Position numbers and translations under genes: made by a program
Origin: WHSW01 sp963846565
GTDB taxonomy: Bacteria; Actinomycetota; Thermoleophilia; Solirubrobacterales; 70-9
Reading direction: 5' to 3'
NCBI GenBank assembly: GCA_963846565.1
Contig: CAWJWL010000005.1
Coordinates: 1,116,001-1,180,000, forward strand
DNA length: 64,000 bases
Shown here: positions 18,244-27,258 of the stretch, piece after piece
Position numbering within the stretch: the first letter of the stretch is position 1
Layout of the letters: the number at the start of each line of letters is the position of its first letter
Notes under the pieces: generated by a model
What the model saw: only the letters and a program-made list of their open reading frames with translations
Database searches by the model: none
What the model was told of the DNA's origin: nothing

Positions 18244-19200
18244 TCATTCGCGGGCGGCCAGTCGCTCCTTGGCCGTTCTGCGGAAGCGCATGTGCCGGGA
18301 GAGGATCGAGCGGTAGGTGCCGAGCCCTTTGGGCAGCTCGAAGCCGCCGACGAGCTTGCGGGGGACGAGCGTCCAGCCGTGGCCTTCGGAGACGAGATCG
18401 CCACGCACCTGGAAGTTCTCCTGCCAGGTGAACTCGGCGTCGTGCCTGTGGGCGGTGAGGCAGGCGCGGCCGTCGGTGAGGGGCAGGCCGACGGCCTCGC
18501 CGCCGAAACGCACCCGGCGCTCCTCGACGTCGAGCGCAACCGGCAACCGTGTGGCGAGCGGGAAGCCGTCGGGCCCTACCCACGAGAGCACCGCCGTCTC
18601 ATACCGGCGCCCGAGCTCCTCGATCCGCCCGTCCCACGCGGTCGGCCCGCCCGCGGCGGGAGCATGCTCCTCGGCCGGCTCCTCGGAACGGCCGGAGCGC
18701 ACCTCCTCGAGATGGCAGTCGTGGATCTCCGGCTCGGTCGAGATCGGATCCCCGCGCCAGATCAGGACCCTCTCCGGGCGCACCTTGACGTAGATGCGGC
18801 TGTAGTACCAGTTCATCGAGCGCTGAATGAACTTCGGCGGATGCCTGGACGCCGTCGCGGGCAGCTTCTCGGCCGACTCGCGCGCATAGCGCTCGCGGTT
18901 CGCGTCGAGGTTCTGCTCGTCCACATCGGCGATCCCCTGGACGAGGACCTGGATCGCGCTCGCGATGCCGGACCCGTGATGGTCGGAGAACAGCAGCGCG
19001 ATCCGCGGGTGGCGGCGGGCGTCGTCCGCCTTCTTCGGATAGCCCAGCCCCGTGGTGATGTCGATCGTCGGCGCGCCGTCGCGGTAGTACGGGGTGACCG
19101 GCCAGGTGATCGGCTGCTGGCGACGATCGACGGTGGTCAGCTCGGTGGTGACGAACCGCTCGAACGCCTCGCGCACATCAGCGGGGAGGGTCGCGGTCAT
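18244..19200 (-). CDS. Tandem split-barrel (PNPOx/F420-type) flavin or deazaflavin protein
   Basis: A 318-residue protein with two copies of the pyridoxamine-phosphate-oxidase-like split barrel. The first (about residues 10-140) has LTTVDRRQQPITWPVTPYY and RIALLFSDHHGSG; the second (about 200-305) has VLSWVGPDGFPLATRLP. Such proteins bind FMN, F420 or haem and reduce small molecules. The frame extends upstream to 19635, but ATG 19200 overlaps the Nudix stop (ATGA), which decides the start. Substrate unknown. Confidence 0.7.
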   Translation of the reverse strand: MTATLPADVREAFERFVTTELTTVDRRQQPITWPVTPYYRDGAPTIDITTGLGYPKKADDARRHPRIALLFSDHHGSGIASAIQVLVQGIADVDEQNLDANRERYARESAEKLPATASRHPPKFIQRSMNWYYSRIYVKVRPERVLIWRGDPISTEPEIHDCHLEEVRSGRSEEPAEEHAPAAGGPTAWDGRIEELGRRYETAVLSWVGPDGFPLATRLPVALDVEERRVRFGGEAVGLPLTDGRACLTAHRHDAEFTWQENFQVRGDLVSEGHGWTLVPRKLVGGFELPKGLGTYRSILSRHMRFRRTAKERLAARE

Positions 19201-19817
19201 CCGGGCAGCCCCTCGATCTCGTCCGCCGCGTCGTCGTAGCCGTCCTCCCAGGGGAGGACGATCCGGTGCCGCTCCCGCGTGCCGACCACGCGCGGCAGGA
19301 CCGGGTCCATCGAGCGCTCCGGGGCCGCCGCGAGGACCTCCTCCGCTCGCGCGTAGGGGACCAGCGTCTCCAGCGTCTTGATCGTCGGGAAGACGAGGGC
19401 GAGCTCGCCCGCCGCGTGGGAGTCGAGCGCGCGCTGCGGCTCGAACCATCCGGCGTCGTCGATCTCGACCTGGTCGGGCTTGGGCGGGCTGTGCGCCGGG
19501 GCGAGGGCGACGAAGAAGTAGGTGTCGAAGCGGATCGGGACGACCTCGGGGGTGATCCAGCGCATCCACGGCAGCACCTCGACGCCGTCCTCGAGCGCGA
19601 TCCCGGTCTCCTCGGTGAGCTCGCGGGCAGCGCACTCCTCGAAGCCCTCGTCCTCCTCGACCATGCCACCCGGGAAGACCCAGACTCCGGGCATGAACGA
19701 GGCCGTATCCGAGCGCCGGCCGAGGAGCACCTCGAGTGCGCGGTCGGAATGCTTGCCGCCGCGGCGCAGGAGGATGATCGTCGCCGCGGGGCGTGGCGTC
19801 GCGGGCGCTGTCGTCAC
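19197..19817 (-). CDS. Nudix hydrolase
   Basis: A 206-residue protein with an intact Nudix box: GGMVEEDEGFEECAAREL followed by TEETGI fits GX5EX7REUXEEXGU around residues 46-69. A FPGG turn precedes it. The start is GTG 19817; the longer open frame overlaps the divergent rubredoxin gene and is not coding. It is coupled by ATGA to the split-barrel protein, so the two may act on related nucleotide or flavin substrates. Confidence 0.85.
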   Translation of the reverse strand: MTTAPATPRPAATIILLRRGGKHSDRALEVLLGRRSDTASFMPGVWVFPGGMVEEDEGFEECAARELTEETGIALEDGVEVLPWMRWITPEVVPIRFDTYFFVALAPAHSPPKPDQVEIDDAGWFEPQRALDSHAAGELALVFPTIKTLETLVPYARAEEVLAAAPERSMDPVLPRVVGTRERHRIVLPWEDGYDDAADEIEGLPG

Positions 19818-19841
19818 ACGCGGGACGATAACCTGCGCGAC

Positions 19842-20027
19842 GTGAGCACCGGAACCGAGACCAAGCAGTTGTGGATCTGCAGCTCCTGCGGCTTCATCTA
19901 TGACCCGGAGGAAGGCGACCCCGACGGCGGCATCCCGCCCGGCACCCCCTTCGAGGACATCCCGGACAGCTGGTTCTGCCCCGTCTGCGGCGCCCGCAAG
20001 GCGGACTTCGACCCCTTTGACGAATAG
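19842..20027 (+). CDS. Rubredoxin
   Basis: A 61-residue protein with both rubredoxin metal-binding knuckles, WICSSCGFIYD and CPVCGARK, binding one iron through four Cys. The core GDPDGGIPPGTPFEDIPDSW is typical of the family. It is a small cytoplasmic electron carrier, often paired with alkane hydroxylases or oxygen/peroxide reductases, none of which is adjacent. Start GTG 19842 lies 24 bases from the divergent Nudix start. Confidence 0.93.
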   Translation: MSTGTETKQLWICSSCGFIYDPEEGDPDGGIPPGTPFEDIPDSWFCPVCGARKADFDPFDE

Positions 20028-20041
20028 GCCCTGCGGGCCGG

Positions 20042-21238
20042 CTACGCCGTGTCGAGCGCCTTTTCGCGCCCGGCCTTGCGCGCGAGCGTGACCAGCCAGT
20101 AGGCGAGCGCGCCGACGAGCGCTAGTGGCAAAAGGACGGCGAGGCTGACGAGGGCGATGCCGCCGATCGTCTCGAGCACGGAGCCGGCGTCGTCGATCGC
20201 GTCGCCGATCCCCCATCCGCCCTCCTCATCGGAGTCCGGGCCGTCGGAGGTCACGTCGACGTTGACCGTGGCGAAGCGGGCCTCGCGCCGGACGCCGTTG
20301 AACTGCGCCTCGTAGGTGTCCGCCTGAGCTTCGAGCGAGGCGATCTGAGACTTGAGGATCAGCCGCTCCTCACGCGTGTCGGCTTCGATCAGCTCGATCC
20401 GCTTATCGGCGATCTGCTCGCGGACGTTGGCGTAGTCGCGCTGGGCGCGGACGGCATCGTTCGTGATGTCCTCGGCCGCCTCGGTGCGCGAGATCACGTC
20501 GCCGAGCTCGGAGAGATCCGTGAGCGCGGCGTCGAGCTTCGCGAACGGGATCTCGAGCTCGAATGCGGCGCGGGCTCCGCCCTGGTCGCTGGTGACCTCC
20601 GAGTTGATGACGACGCCGCCGTAGCGGTCGGTGGTGGAGACGACGCCGTTGGCGACCTCCTGGACCTCGCCCTCCGGGGCGCCGAGGCGCATGCGGGCCG
20701 TGGCGTCCTGGAGGCGATCGTCGACGCCTTGGGAGATGCCGCCCCGGTCCTCGTTCCCCGGGGGCGGGAGCGCGGTGGCCGAGTCGCCCGACGCGGCTGG
20801 CGCCGGTGCGGTCGGAGCGGCCTCGGCGGCTTCGTCGCTCGTCGGGCCGCCGCCGCCGGAGCCGAGCGAATCGAGGCCCTGGGTGGGAGCGACTTCCTTG
20901 GACGCTGACGACTCGACACTCGTCTCCGAGGAGCTCAGGTTCCCACCACCACCGCCCTGGCTGACGACCACCGCGCCGACGACTACCAGCGTCGCCGCCG
21001 CCCCGACCGGGGCCAAAAGACGGCGCGGGGGGACGGCGGTGACCCGCTCCCAACCGCTCCGAAGCCGGGTGCCAACGGCGCCCAGAAACCGACGACCGGC
21101 GCGCCCTCGGACGCGCCGGTCGAGCTCGCCGCCACGCGGGAAGCCGGCGGCGGCCCAGTCGTCGAGCTGGCGGGCGAACTCCTGATCGATCTCCGGGCGC
21201 TCGGCCCGCAGCTGACGTTCCAGTTCCTCAAGTCTCAT
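20042..21238 (-). CDS. DUF4349 membrane protein, probable anti-sigma-type partner of the ECF factor
   Basis: A 398-residue protein. Residues 1-35 form a short helical segment like an anti-sigma N-terminus, and a membrane helix lies near 74-94 (LAPVGAAATLVVVGAVVV). A Ser/Gly/Ala-rich linker follows, then the DUF4349 domain (about 170-350) with a coiled coil (EQIADKRIELIEADTREE), and a second membrane helix near 357-385. It overlaps the ECF sigma gene by 11 bases, which is the normal arrangement for a sigma and its membrane regulator. Anti-sigma activity is inference. Confidence 0.7.
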   Translation of the reverse strand: MRLEELERQLRAERPEIDQEFARQLDDWAAAGFPRGGELDRRVRGRAGRRFLGAVGTRLRSGWERVTAVPPRRLLAPVGAAATLVVVGAVVVSQGGGGGNLSSSETSVESSASKEVAPTQGLDSLGSGGGGPTSDEAAEAAPTAPAPAASGDSATALPPPGNEDRGGISQGVDDRLQDATARMRLGAPEGEVQEVANGVVSTTDRYGGVVINSEVTSDQGGARAAFELEIPFAKLDAALTDLSELGDVISRTEAAEDITNDAVRAQRDYANVREQIADKRIELIEADTREERLILKSQIASLEAQADTYEAQFNGVRREARFATVNVDVTSDGPDSDEEGGWGIGDAIDDAGSVLETIGGIALVSLAVLLPLALVGALAYWLVTLARKAGREKALDTA

Positions 21239-21794
21239 CGCATGCCCTCCTCAGCTTCTCCATCGCGCGATGGAGCTTCGTCCCGGCGTTCGTCTCGCTG
21301 GTCCCGATCACCCTCGCGATCTCGCCGTTGTCGAGTCCGGCGAAGTACTTGAGCGCGACCAGCTCGCGGTCGCGCGCCGAGAGTTGCGCCATCGCGTCGC
21401 GAAGGAAGCGCCGCCGGAGGGCGACGTCGGCGGCGTCGTCGGGCGAGACCGCGCTCTCGTCCTCGGGATCGACGGCCAGCTCGACCTGGCGGCTGCGCCG
21501 GCGGAGCTCATCGAGTGCCGCGTTGCGCGCGATCCCGAACAGCCATGCACGGTGTGTGCCCCGCTTCGGGTCGAAGGTCGAGCGGCGGCGGAATGCTCGC
21601 TCGAAGGCCTGCGCGGTGATGTCCTCGGCGGCGCTCCGGTCGCGAAGGAGGCCGGAGACGTAGCCGAATACGTCATCGCGGCTCGACCGGTAGAGCTCCT
21701 CGAAGGCGAGCTCGACCGCGTCTGGTGCCTCCCTCGCCGGTGCCATGAGTGCCTGGTCCACGGACGTGCTACTGGCCCGCCCGCGATCCATCAC
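21228..21794 (-). CDS. ECF RNA polymerase sigma factor
   Basis: A protein of about 188 residues with sigma region 2 (YRSSRDDVFGYVSGLLRD, then DITAQAFERAFRR and AWLFGIARNAALDELRRR) and region 4 (LSARDRELVALKYFAG, then NGEIARVIGTSETNAGTKLHRAM). The start is uncertain: GTG 21794, ATG 21791 or a later ATG at 21745; none has a strong ribosome site. It is coupled to the DUF4349 gene and probably responds to envelope stress. Confidence 0.88.
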   Translation of the reverse strand: MMDRGRASSTSVDQALMAPAREAPDAVELAFEELYRSSRDDVFGYVSGLLRDRSAAEDITAQAFERAFRRRSTFDPKRGTHRAWLFGIARNAALDELRRRSRQVELAVDPEDESAVSPDDAADVALRRRFLRDAMAQLSARDRELVALKYFAGLDNGEIARVIGTSETNAGTKLHRAMEKLRRACDET

Positions 21795-21855
21795 AGGGAA
21801 ATGTAGGCCGCCGCCTGGATGGGAAGGATCTCAGGCCCGGCGCTATCGAATCTGC

Positions 21856-24621
21856 TCAGCCGCTCGGAACCAGCACCACCTCATCGCTGCCGGTAAGTGC
21901 TGGGACTCCCTGGCCGCCTGGGTCGGTGTATTCGGCGACGAACACGCCTCGGAGGTTGTCGCCCGAGCCGTGGCCCGGGTCCACCGAGGTCTGGATGGTC
22001 CCGGTGCAGCCGCTGGCCTCCGACAGCGGATGGCCGTGCTCGTCGTGGCCGAGGATGTAGGTGACCGTGACCTGGTCGCAGTCGATCGGCTGGTCGTCCG
22101 TGACCTCGACGTCGAACGCGACCTGGTCGCCGAACGAGAACTCGTCGCCCTCGACCGGGCTCAAGAGCTCGACCTGGGGCTGCTCGTTGCCGACCACGAC
22201 CTGCACGGAGGCCGCCGCCGAGCGGCCGGTGCGGTCGGTGACCTTCAAGGTCGCCTCGTACGCACCGTTCTCCGTGTAGGTGAAGGCCGGGTTCGCCTCG
22301 GTCGAGTCGACCCTGCCGTCGGCGTCGAAGTCCCAGGCGTACCTGAGCGCGTCGCCGTCCGGGTCATGGCTACCCGCGCTGGAGAACACGACGGTCAGCG
22401 GTGGCTCCGCTGCGCTCGTTCGATCGGCGGAGACCTCTGGCACCGGGGTGCGGCTGCCGCCGCCGACGTAGTCGAAGCGGGCGAGCTGCGCCTCGGGGTT
22501 CTCGGCGAAGAAGCCATCGCCGTACTCGAGCACGTAGAGCGCGCCGTCAGAGCCGAACTCGATGTCCATCGGGTTGTCGACCTCGAACGAGGCGAGGACC
22601 TCGTTGATCTCGAACACGTTCCCGGCGCCGTCGAGCCGGAACTCCTGGATGTAGTCGCGCGTCCACTCGTAGAACAGCGGCACGCCGTCGTAGTACCTCG
22701 GCCACTTGCGGACGGAGCCCGAACGCCGGTCGAAGTCGTAGGCCGGTCCGCCCATCGGACCGATCCCGCCCTCGCCGAGCTCGGGGAACAGCTCCGAGAC
22801 GTCGTACGAGTACGACACGTCGGGCTCGGTCACCGGCGGGAGCTGGGTGAGGCCGGTGTTGTGCGGTGACTCGTTGACCGGGTTGGCGCAGTCGAACGGT
22901 GCGCCGGATGCCCCCGTGGCGAAGTCGTAATCGACGTAGGGGAGCTCCGCCGTGGCGCAGTACGGCCAGCCGTAGTTGCCAGGCTCGCGAATGATCGTCC
23001 ACTTACCGTGCCCGGCGGGTCCACGCGCCGGATCGGGCGCGTCGCCGTCCGGGGAGTAGTCCGCGACGTAGATCTCGTTCGTCTCGCGATTGACCGTGAA
23101 CCGGAACGGGTTGCGCAGGCCCATCGCGTAGATCTCCGGCTTCGTCTGCGGGGCGCCGGCCGGGAACAGGTTGCCGGGCGGGATGGAGTAACCGCCGCCG
23201 GCATTGACCTTGATCCGCAGGAGCTTGCCGCGCAGGTCGTTGGTGTTTGCCGCTGAGCGCTGTGCGTCGAACGCCGGGTTGCGGGTCGGGCGCTCGTCGA
23301 TCGGTGCATAACCGTCGGACTCGAACGGGTTCGTATCGTCGCCGGTGGACAGCAGTAGGTTGCCGTCGGCGTCGAAGTCGATATCGCCGCCGACGTGGCA
23401 GCAGATGCCGCGGTCGACCGGCACCCGGAGGATCTTCTGCTCGGTGCCCATCGCGAGCCGCTTGCCGGGGAGCTTGAAACGCGACAGCTGGATGTAGCCC
23501 TCGAAGGGCTCGAAGTCGGCCGCCGTGCCGTTGAACGGGGCGTCGCCCTCGTTGAGGTTGGGCGTACTCGGATCGTCGACCGGGGTGTCGAGTGGCGGCG
23601 AGTAGTACAGGTAGACCCAGCGGTTGCTCTCGAAGTCGGGGTCGATGGCGACGCTCTGCATTCCCTCCTCGTCGTGCGTGTAGAGGTCCGGCTTCGCGGC
23701 GATCGTGTTGAGGCCGGTCCGCGGATCATGGATCCGCACTTCGCCGGTGCGCGCGGTGTGCAGGACGCGGCCGTCGGGGAGCACCGCGATGTCCATGGGC
23801 TCACCGGGGCGATCGTTCAGCGTCACCTTCTGGTACGCGGAGTCGGTGGTCGCTCGGCAGTCGCCGGCGATGTCGCCCGCCGCCCAGCGGATCCCGCCGA
23901 GCAGGTGCTGGCGATAGGCGGGCTCGAAGTAGGACTCCTTGGTGTGCCCGGCCCCGGTGTACCAGGACCGCCCACCCTCGTAGTGCTGGCACCACGCGAT
24001 CGGATGGTCAGCACCCATCGTCGCGCCGTCGTAGGTGAGTTCGTCCAGCGCCGCGAGTACGTGCACCTCGCCGCGCGGGTTGGCCTGGTAGTCGTACCAC
24101 TCGTCGGTCCGCGTCCAGCGCTCGGGCAGGTGGCGAGTCGAGGGATGGTCGCGATCGGCGACCTTCACGGTCGCTTCCTGGATTGCCGGGTGCGACTCGA
24201 AGTGGGCGCCGACGAGCTCCCCGTAGAACGGCCAGTCGTACTCGGTGTCCGCGGCGGCGTGGATGCCGACGAAGCCGCCGCCGTCCCGAATCCAGCGCTC
24301 GAACGCCGACTGCTGCCTGGCGTTGAGAACGTTCCCGGTGGTGCTCAGGAAGACGATGACGTCGTATCCGCTCAGGTTCGGTTCGCGAAACTCGCTCGCG
24401 TCTTCGGTCGCGTCGACGGCGAAGCCGTTGGCGTTGCCGAGTCGCTGGATCGCATCGATCCCATTCGGGATCGAGTCGTGGCGAAACCCCGCGGTCTTGG
24501 AGAAGACGAGGACGTCGAACTTCGGCTGCGTCCCCTGGGCGCCGGCGGTGCCGGCGACGGACAGCGCGGACAGGAGCGCTGCGAGCGCTCCGGCGACGAA
24601 CAGCGAAAGTCTGATTCGCAT
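21856..24621 (-). CDS. Secreted ThuA / PQQ-type sugar dehydrogenase / PKD fusion protein
   Basis: A 921-residue exported protein. ATG 24621 follows GGAGGAG and opens a signal peptide (LFVAGALAALLSALSVAG). Residues about 33-240 are a ThuA-like glutamine-amidotransferase fold (VLVFSKTAGFRHDSI, GGFVGIHAAADTEYDWPFY, GAGHTKESYF). Residues about 255-660 form a beta-propeller of the soluble glucose/sorbosone dehydrogenase type (MDIAVLPDGRVL, YAMGLRNPFRF, GNYGWPYC). A PKD domain follows (SAGSHDPDGDALRYAWDFD), then a C-terminal beta domain. Probably acts on extracellular sugars together with the divergent isomerase. Confidence 0.85.
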   Translation of the reverse strand: MRIRLSLFVAGALAALLSALSVAGTAGAQGTQPKFDVLVFSKTAGFRHDSIPNGIDAIQRLGNANGFAVDATEDASEFREPNLSGYDVIVFLSTTGNVLNARQQSAFERWIRDGGGFVGIHAAADTEYDWPFYGELVGAHFESHPAIQEATVKVADRDHPSTRHLPERWTRTDEWYDYQANPRGEVHVLAALDELTYDGATMGADHPIAWCQHYEGGRSWYTGAGHTKESYFEPAYRQHLLGGIRWAAGDIAGDCRATTDSAYQKVTLNDRPGEPMDIAVLPDGRVLHTARTGEVRIHDPRTGLNTIAAKPDLYTHDEEGMQSVAIDPDFESNRWVYLYYSPPLDTPVDDPSTPNLNEGDAPFNGTAADFEPFEGYIQLSRFKLPGKRLAMGTEQKILRVPVDRGICCHVGGDIDFDADGNLLLSTGDDTNPFESDGYAPIDERPTRNPAFDAQRSAANTNDLRGKLLRIKVNAGGGYSIPPGNLFPAGAPQTKPEIYAMGLRNPFRFTVNRETNEIYVADYSPDGDAPDPARGPAGHGKWTIIREPGNYGWPYCATAELPYVDYDFATGASGAPFDCANPVNESPHNTGLTQLPPVTEPDVSYSYDVSELFPELGEGGIGPMGGPAYDFDRRSGSVRKWPRYYDGVPLFYEWTRDYIQEFRLDGAGNVFEINEVLASFEVDNPMDIEFGSDGALYVLEYGDGFFAENPEAQLARFDYVGGGSRTPVPEVSADRTSAAEPPLTVVFSSAGSHDPDGDALRYAWDFDADGRVDSTEANPAFTYTENGAYEATLKVTDRTGRSAAASVQVVVGNEQPQVELLSPVEGDEFSFGDQVAFDVEVTDDQPIDCDQVTVTYILGHDEHGHPLSEASGCTGTIQTSVDPGHGSGDNLRGVFVAEYTDPGGQGVPALTGSDEVVLVPSG

Positions 24622-24689
24622 GAGGGCTCCTCCGGATCGAGTCTGTGGCGAGCCCCCCGCGCGATTCGTCTCGCCGGGCGGCGCGGAAC

Positions 24690-24705
24690 TTATCACAGTT
24701 GACAA
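24690..24705. promoter_or_regulatory. Operator-like inverted repeat in the divergent sugar region
   Basis: TTATCA-CAGT-TGACAA is a near-perfect inverted repeat (one mismatch) in an AT-rich patch of the 219-base gap between the ThuA fusion and the isomerase. TTGACA at 24699-24704 inside it could also serve as a -35 box for the isomerase, although no good -10 follows. It is a plausible site for a LacI- or GntR-type sugar regulator. Confidence 0.4.
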
Positions 24706-24744
24706 GGTGGCTATAGTCGGATCACCTCGCAAAAGTCGCCGAAT

Positions 24745-24777
24745 TTGTGCGAGGAGGCCGTACCCTGATTTGCACAA
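24745..24777. promoter_or_regulatory. Second inverted repeat in the divergent sugar region
   Basis: TTGTGC (24745-24750) and GCACAA (24772-24777) are perfect inverted half-sites with 21 bases between them, two helical turns apart. Each is embedded in a local A/T-rich context unusual for this window. Together with the repeat at 24690 this suggests cooperative regulator binding. Confidence 0.35.
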
Positions 24778-24840
24778 TTGGTCAGAAGTTCCCCCCTCAG
24801 CGGGGGTCCCACAATCCGGGGGGCCAACGAGGAGGACGAG

Positions 24841-25857
24841 ATGAGTGAGCAGCGAGGTTTCAGCCGCCGAGGCTTGATCGGTGCGGCCGCGGGCGGAGCG
24901 GTGGCGGGGACACTGAGTCCGGCGACGGCGCTGGCCGGCGGCGCGCGCGGGCGCCCCCACAGCGATCTCGCCGAGCGGGGTGGGCGGGGGGATCTGCCCG
25001 CCCACACGATCGGGATCCAGCTCTACACCCTGAGGAACTTCCTCGACGATGCGTTGCTGGACCTCCCGGGGACCCTCGAGATGGTCGCCGACGCCGGCTA
25101 CGCGACCGTCGAGATCGGGGGCACCTACGACGACCGCACCCCGTACGAGTTCCGCCAGCTGACCGCCGATCAGGGCATGCGGGTCATCGGCAGCCACGTG
25201 CCCGGCGGCCATGGGGCGTTTCGAGACAACCTCGAGCTCGTCCTCGACGAGGCCGAGGCGCTGCGACTCCCGTATGTCGGCATCGCCTTTCCCGACTCGA
25301 GCGTGCCCCGCACCCACGACGGCTTCAAGGCGATGGCGGAGGAGTTCAATGGTTACGGCCAGGCTGCCCGCTCACGGGGAATGAGGTTCTACTTCCACAA
25401 CCACCCGGAGGAGTTCACGCTCGACGGGGGGACGCCGATCTACGACACGCTGCTCGAGGAAACCGACCGACGGCTCGTCTGGTTCGAGCTCGACATCGCG
25501 TGGATCGTCGCCGGCGGCCAGAGCGCGTACACCTACGTTCGCGCGGATCCGGATCGCTACCCGCTGTTCCACGTCAAGGACCTGCGCTGGAACTCCGAGG
25601 GCGCGAGGGAGACGCCGCCGGGGGTCGAGGGCGCCGGGCGGCGCTTCGACCTCGTCGCGGTCGGCAAGGGCGACATCGACTTCGCGAAGATCTTCTCGGC
25701 GCTTCGCGACGTGCGCCGGCACGAGTACCTGGTCGAGGACGACGACGCCCCGGACCCGGTCGCCAACCCGGCCGGCGGCGCCAACACCGCTTGGTTCAGC
25801 GCCAAGCACCTGGCTGAACTCGAGGTCTCCCGCCACCAAACGAAACAGAGCGCCTGA
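24841..25857 (+). CDS. Tat-exported sugar phosphate isomerase/epimerase (xylose-isomerase-like TIM barrel)
   Basis: A 338-residue protein; ATG 24841 is preceded by GAGGAGGACGAG. The N-terminus (FSRRGLIGAAAGGAVAGT) is a twin-arginine signal. The mature TIM barrel shows IGIQLYTLRNFLDD, YATVEIGGTY, FYFHNHPEEF, VWFELDIAWIVAGG and LFHVKDLRW, with the metal-binding Glu, Asp and His of the AP-endonuclease-2-like superfamily. Divergent to the ThuA/PQQ fusion across an operator-like region, so both likely belong to one exported sugar-oxidation pathway. Confidence 0.83.
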   Translation: MSEQRGFSRRGLIGAAAGGAVAGTLSPATALAGGARGRPHSDLAERGGRGDLPAHTIGIQLYTLRNFLDDALLDLPGTLEMVADAGYATVEIGGTYDDRTPYEFRQLTADQGMRVIGSHVPGGHGAFRDNLELVLDEAEALRLPYVGIAFPDSSVPRTHDGFKAMAEEFNGYGQAARSRGMRFYFHNHPEEFTLDGGTPIYDTLLEETDRRLVWFELDIAWIVAGGQSAYTYVRADPDRYPLFHVKDLRWNSEGARETPPGVEGAGRRFDLVAVGKGDIDFAKIFSALRDVRRHEYLVEDDDAPDPVANPAGGANTAWFSAKHLAELEVSRHQTKQSA

Positions 25858-25871
25858 GCGCCCCGCTGCGC

Positions 25872-27194
25872 TCAGGCCGCGGCGCGGAGCTCGACCGGCA
25901 CGGCCGCGGGCGCCGCGGACGCGGAGTCCACCGCGACTCGGATCGCCTCCGCCGTGATGTCGACGAGGCGCACGACGTCGGCCTTCGAGATCGCCAGCGG
26001 CGGCATGAGCACGATCGTGTCACCGAGCGGGCGAATGATCGCCCCGCGAGCGCGAGCTTCGAGCGCCACGCGGTGGCCGATGCGCAGCGCCGGATCGTGG
26101 GTGGGAAGGTCGATCCCGACCATGAAGCCGCGTCCCCGCACCTCGGCGACCTCGGGCATCGCCGCGACCCCGCGCAGGGCCTCGCCGAGCACCCGGATCT
26201 TGGGTTGCAGGCGGACGAGCGTCTGCTCTGAGCGGAAGACCTCGAGGCTCGCGAGCGCCGCCGCGCAGCCGAGCGGATTGCCGGTGAAGGTGTGGCCGTG
26301 GAAGAAGGTGCGGTACTCCTCGTGCTTCCCGAGGAAGCCGTCGTGGACGCGCTCGGTGGTCAGCGTCGCGGCGAGCGGGAGGTAGCCGCCCGTCAGTCCC
26401 TTGCCGAGGCAGAGGAAGTCGGGCGCGACCCGTTCCTGCTCGCAGGCGAACATCGTCCCGGTGCGGCCGAAGCCGGTCGCGACCTCGTCGGCGATCAGCA
26501 GGACGTCGTGCTCGTCGCAGAGCGCTCGCACCTGGCGCAGGAAACCGGGGGGCTGGAGGCGGATGCCGGCCGCTCCCTGGACGAGGGGCTCGACGATCAC
26601 CGCGGCGGTCTCGCGCGCGTGCAGCTCGAGCGCGCAACGTAGCTGGTTGATGTCGCCCGGGTCGACCTGGCGCGACTTGAACAGGAGCGGCTCGTAGACG
26701 CCGTGGAAGAGGTCGATGCCGCCGACCGAGACCGAGCCGATCGTGTCGCCGTGGTAGCCATCGGTGAGGCCGATGAACGACGTCCGCCGCCGCTCGCCGG
26801 CCTGGTGCCAGTACTGGAACGCCATCTTCAGCGCGATCTCGACCGCGGTCGAGCCCGACTCCGAGTAGAAGACGCGCTCGAGGCCGGGCGGGGCGAGCTC
26901 CACCAGCTCGGCGGCGAGCTCCGCGGCGCCCGGGTGGGTGAGACCGAGCATCGTCGAGTGGGCGATGCGGTCGAGCTGCTCGCGAATTGCCGCGTCGATC
27001 GTCTCGTGGCGGTGGCCGTGGACGTTGCACCACAGGGAGGAGACGCCGTCGATGTAGCGGTTGCCGTCCGCGTCGATCAGGTCCGTCCCCTCGCCGCGCT
27101 CGATCACCACGGGCGACTCCTCCGCCCACCCCTGCTGCTGCGTGAACGGGTGCCAGACGTGACGCTGATCGAGCTCGGAGACCGACTCACCCAT
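25872..27194 (-). CDS. bioA: Adenosylmethionine-8-amino-7-oxononanoate aminotransferase
   Basis: A 440-residue class III PLP aminotransferase making 7,8-diaminononanoate in biotin synthesis. Signatures: RHVWHPFTQQ at the N-terminus, SLWCNVHGH, GYHGDT around residue 147, DEVATGFGRTG with the PLP Asp near 236, and LGKGLTGGYLPLA with the Schiff-base Lys near 265. ATG 27194 is chosen since the BioA N-terminal motif follows directly. It is separated from bioBFD by three unrelated genes, so it must have its own promoter. Confidence 0.95.
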   Translation of the reverse strand: MGESVSELDQRHVWHPFTQQQGWAEESPVVIERGEGTDLIDADGNRYIDGVSSLWCNVHGHRHETIDAAIREQLDRIAHSTMLGLTHPGAAELAAELVELAPPGLERVFYSESGSTAVEIALKMAFQYWHQAGERRRTSFIGLTDGYHGDTIGSVSVGGIDLFHGVYEPLLFKSRQVDPGDINQLRCALELHARETAAVIVEPLVQGAAGIRLQPPGFLRQVRALCDEHDVLLIADEVATGFGRTGTMFACEQERVAPDFLCLGKGLTGGYLPLAATLTTERVHDGFLGKHEEYRTFFHGHTFTGNPLGCAAALASLEVFRSEQTLVRLQPKIRVLGEALRGVAAMPEVAEVRGRGFMVGIDLPTHDPALRIGHRVALEARARGAIIRPLGDTIVLMPPLAISKADVVRLVDITAEAIRVAVDSASAAPAAVPVELRAAA

Positions 27195-27258
27195 CTGGCG
27201 GCCGACGATAGTCGGGTGGTCGGAGGGAAAGACGTGCCCGCGGGGATACTGTGGAGCG

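Noticed and set aside
22061..24702. Long plus-strand open frames opposite the ThuA/PQQ fusion.
   Set aside because: They mirror the high-GC third-position bias of the real gene and show no recognisable domain.
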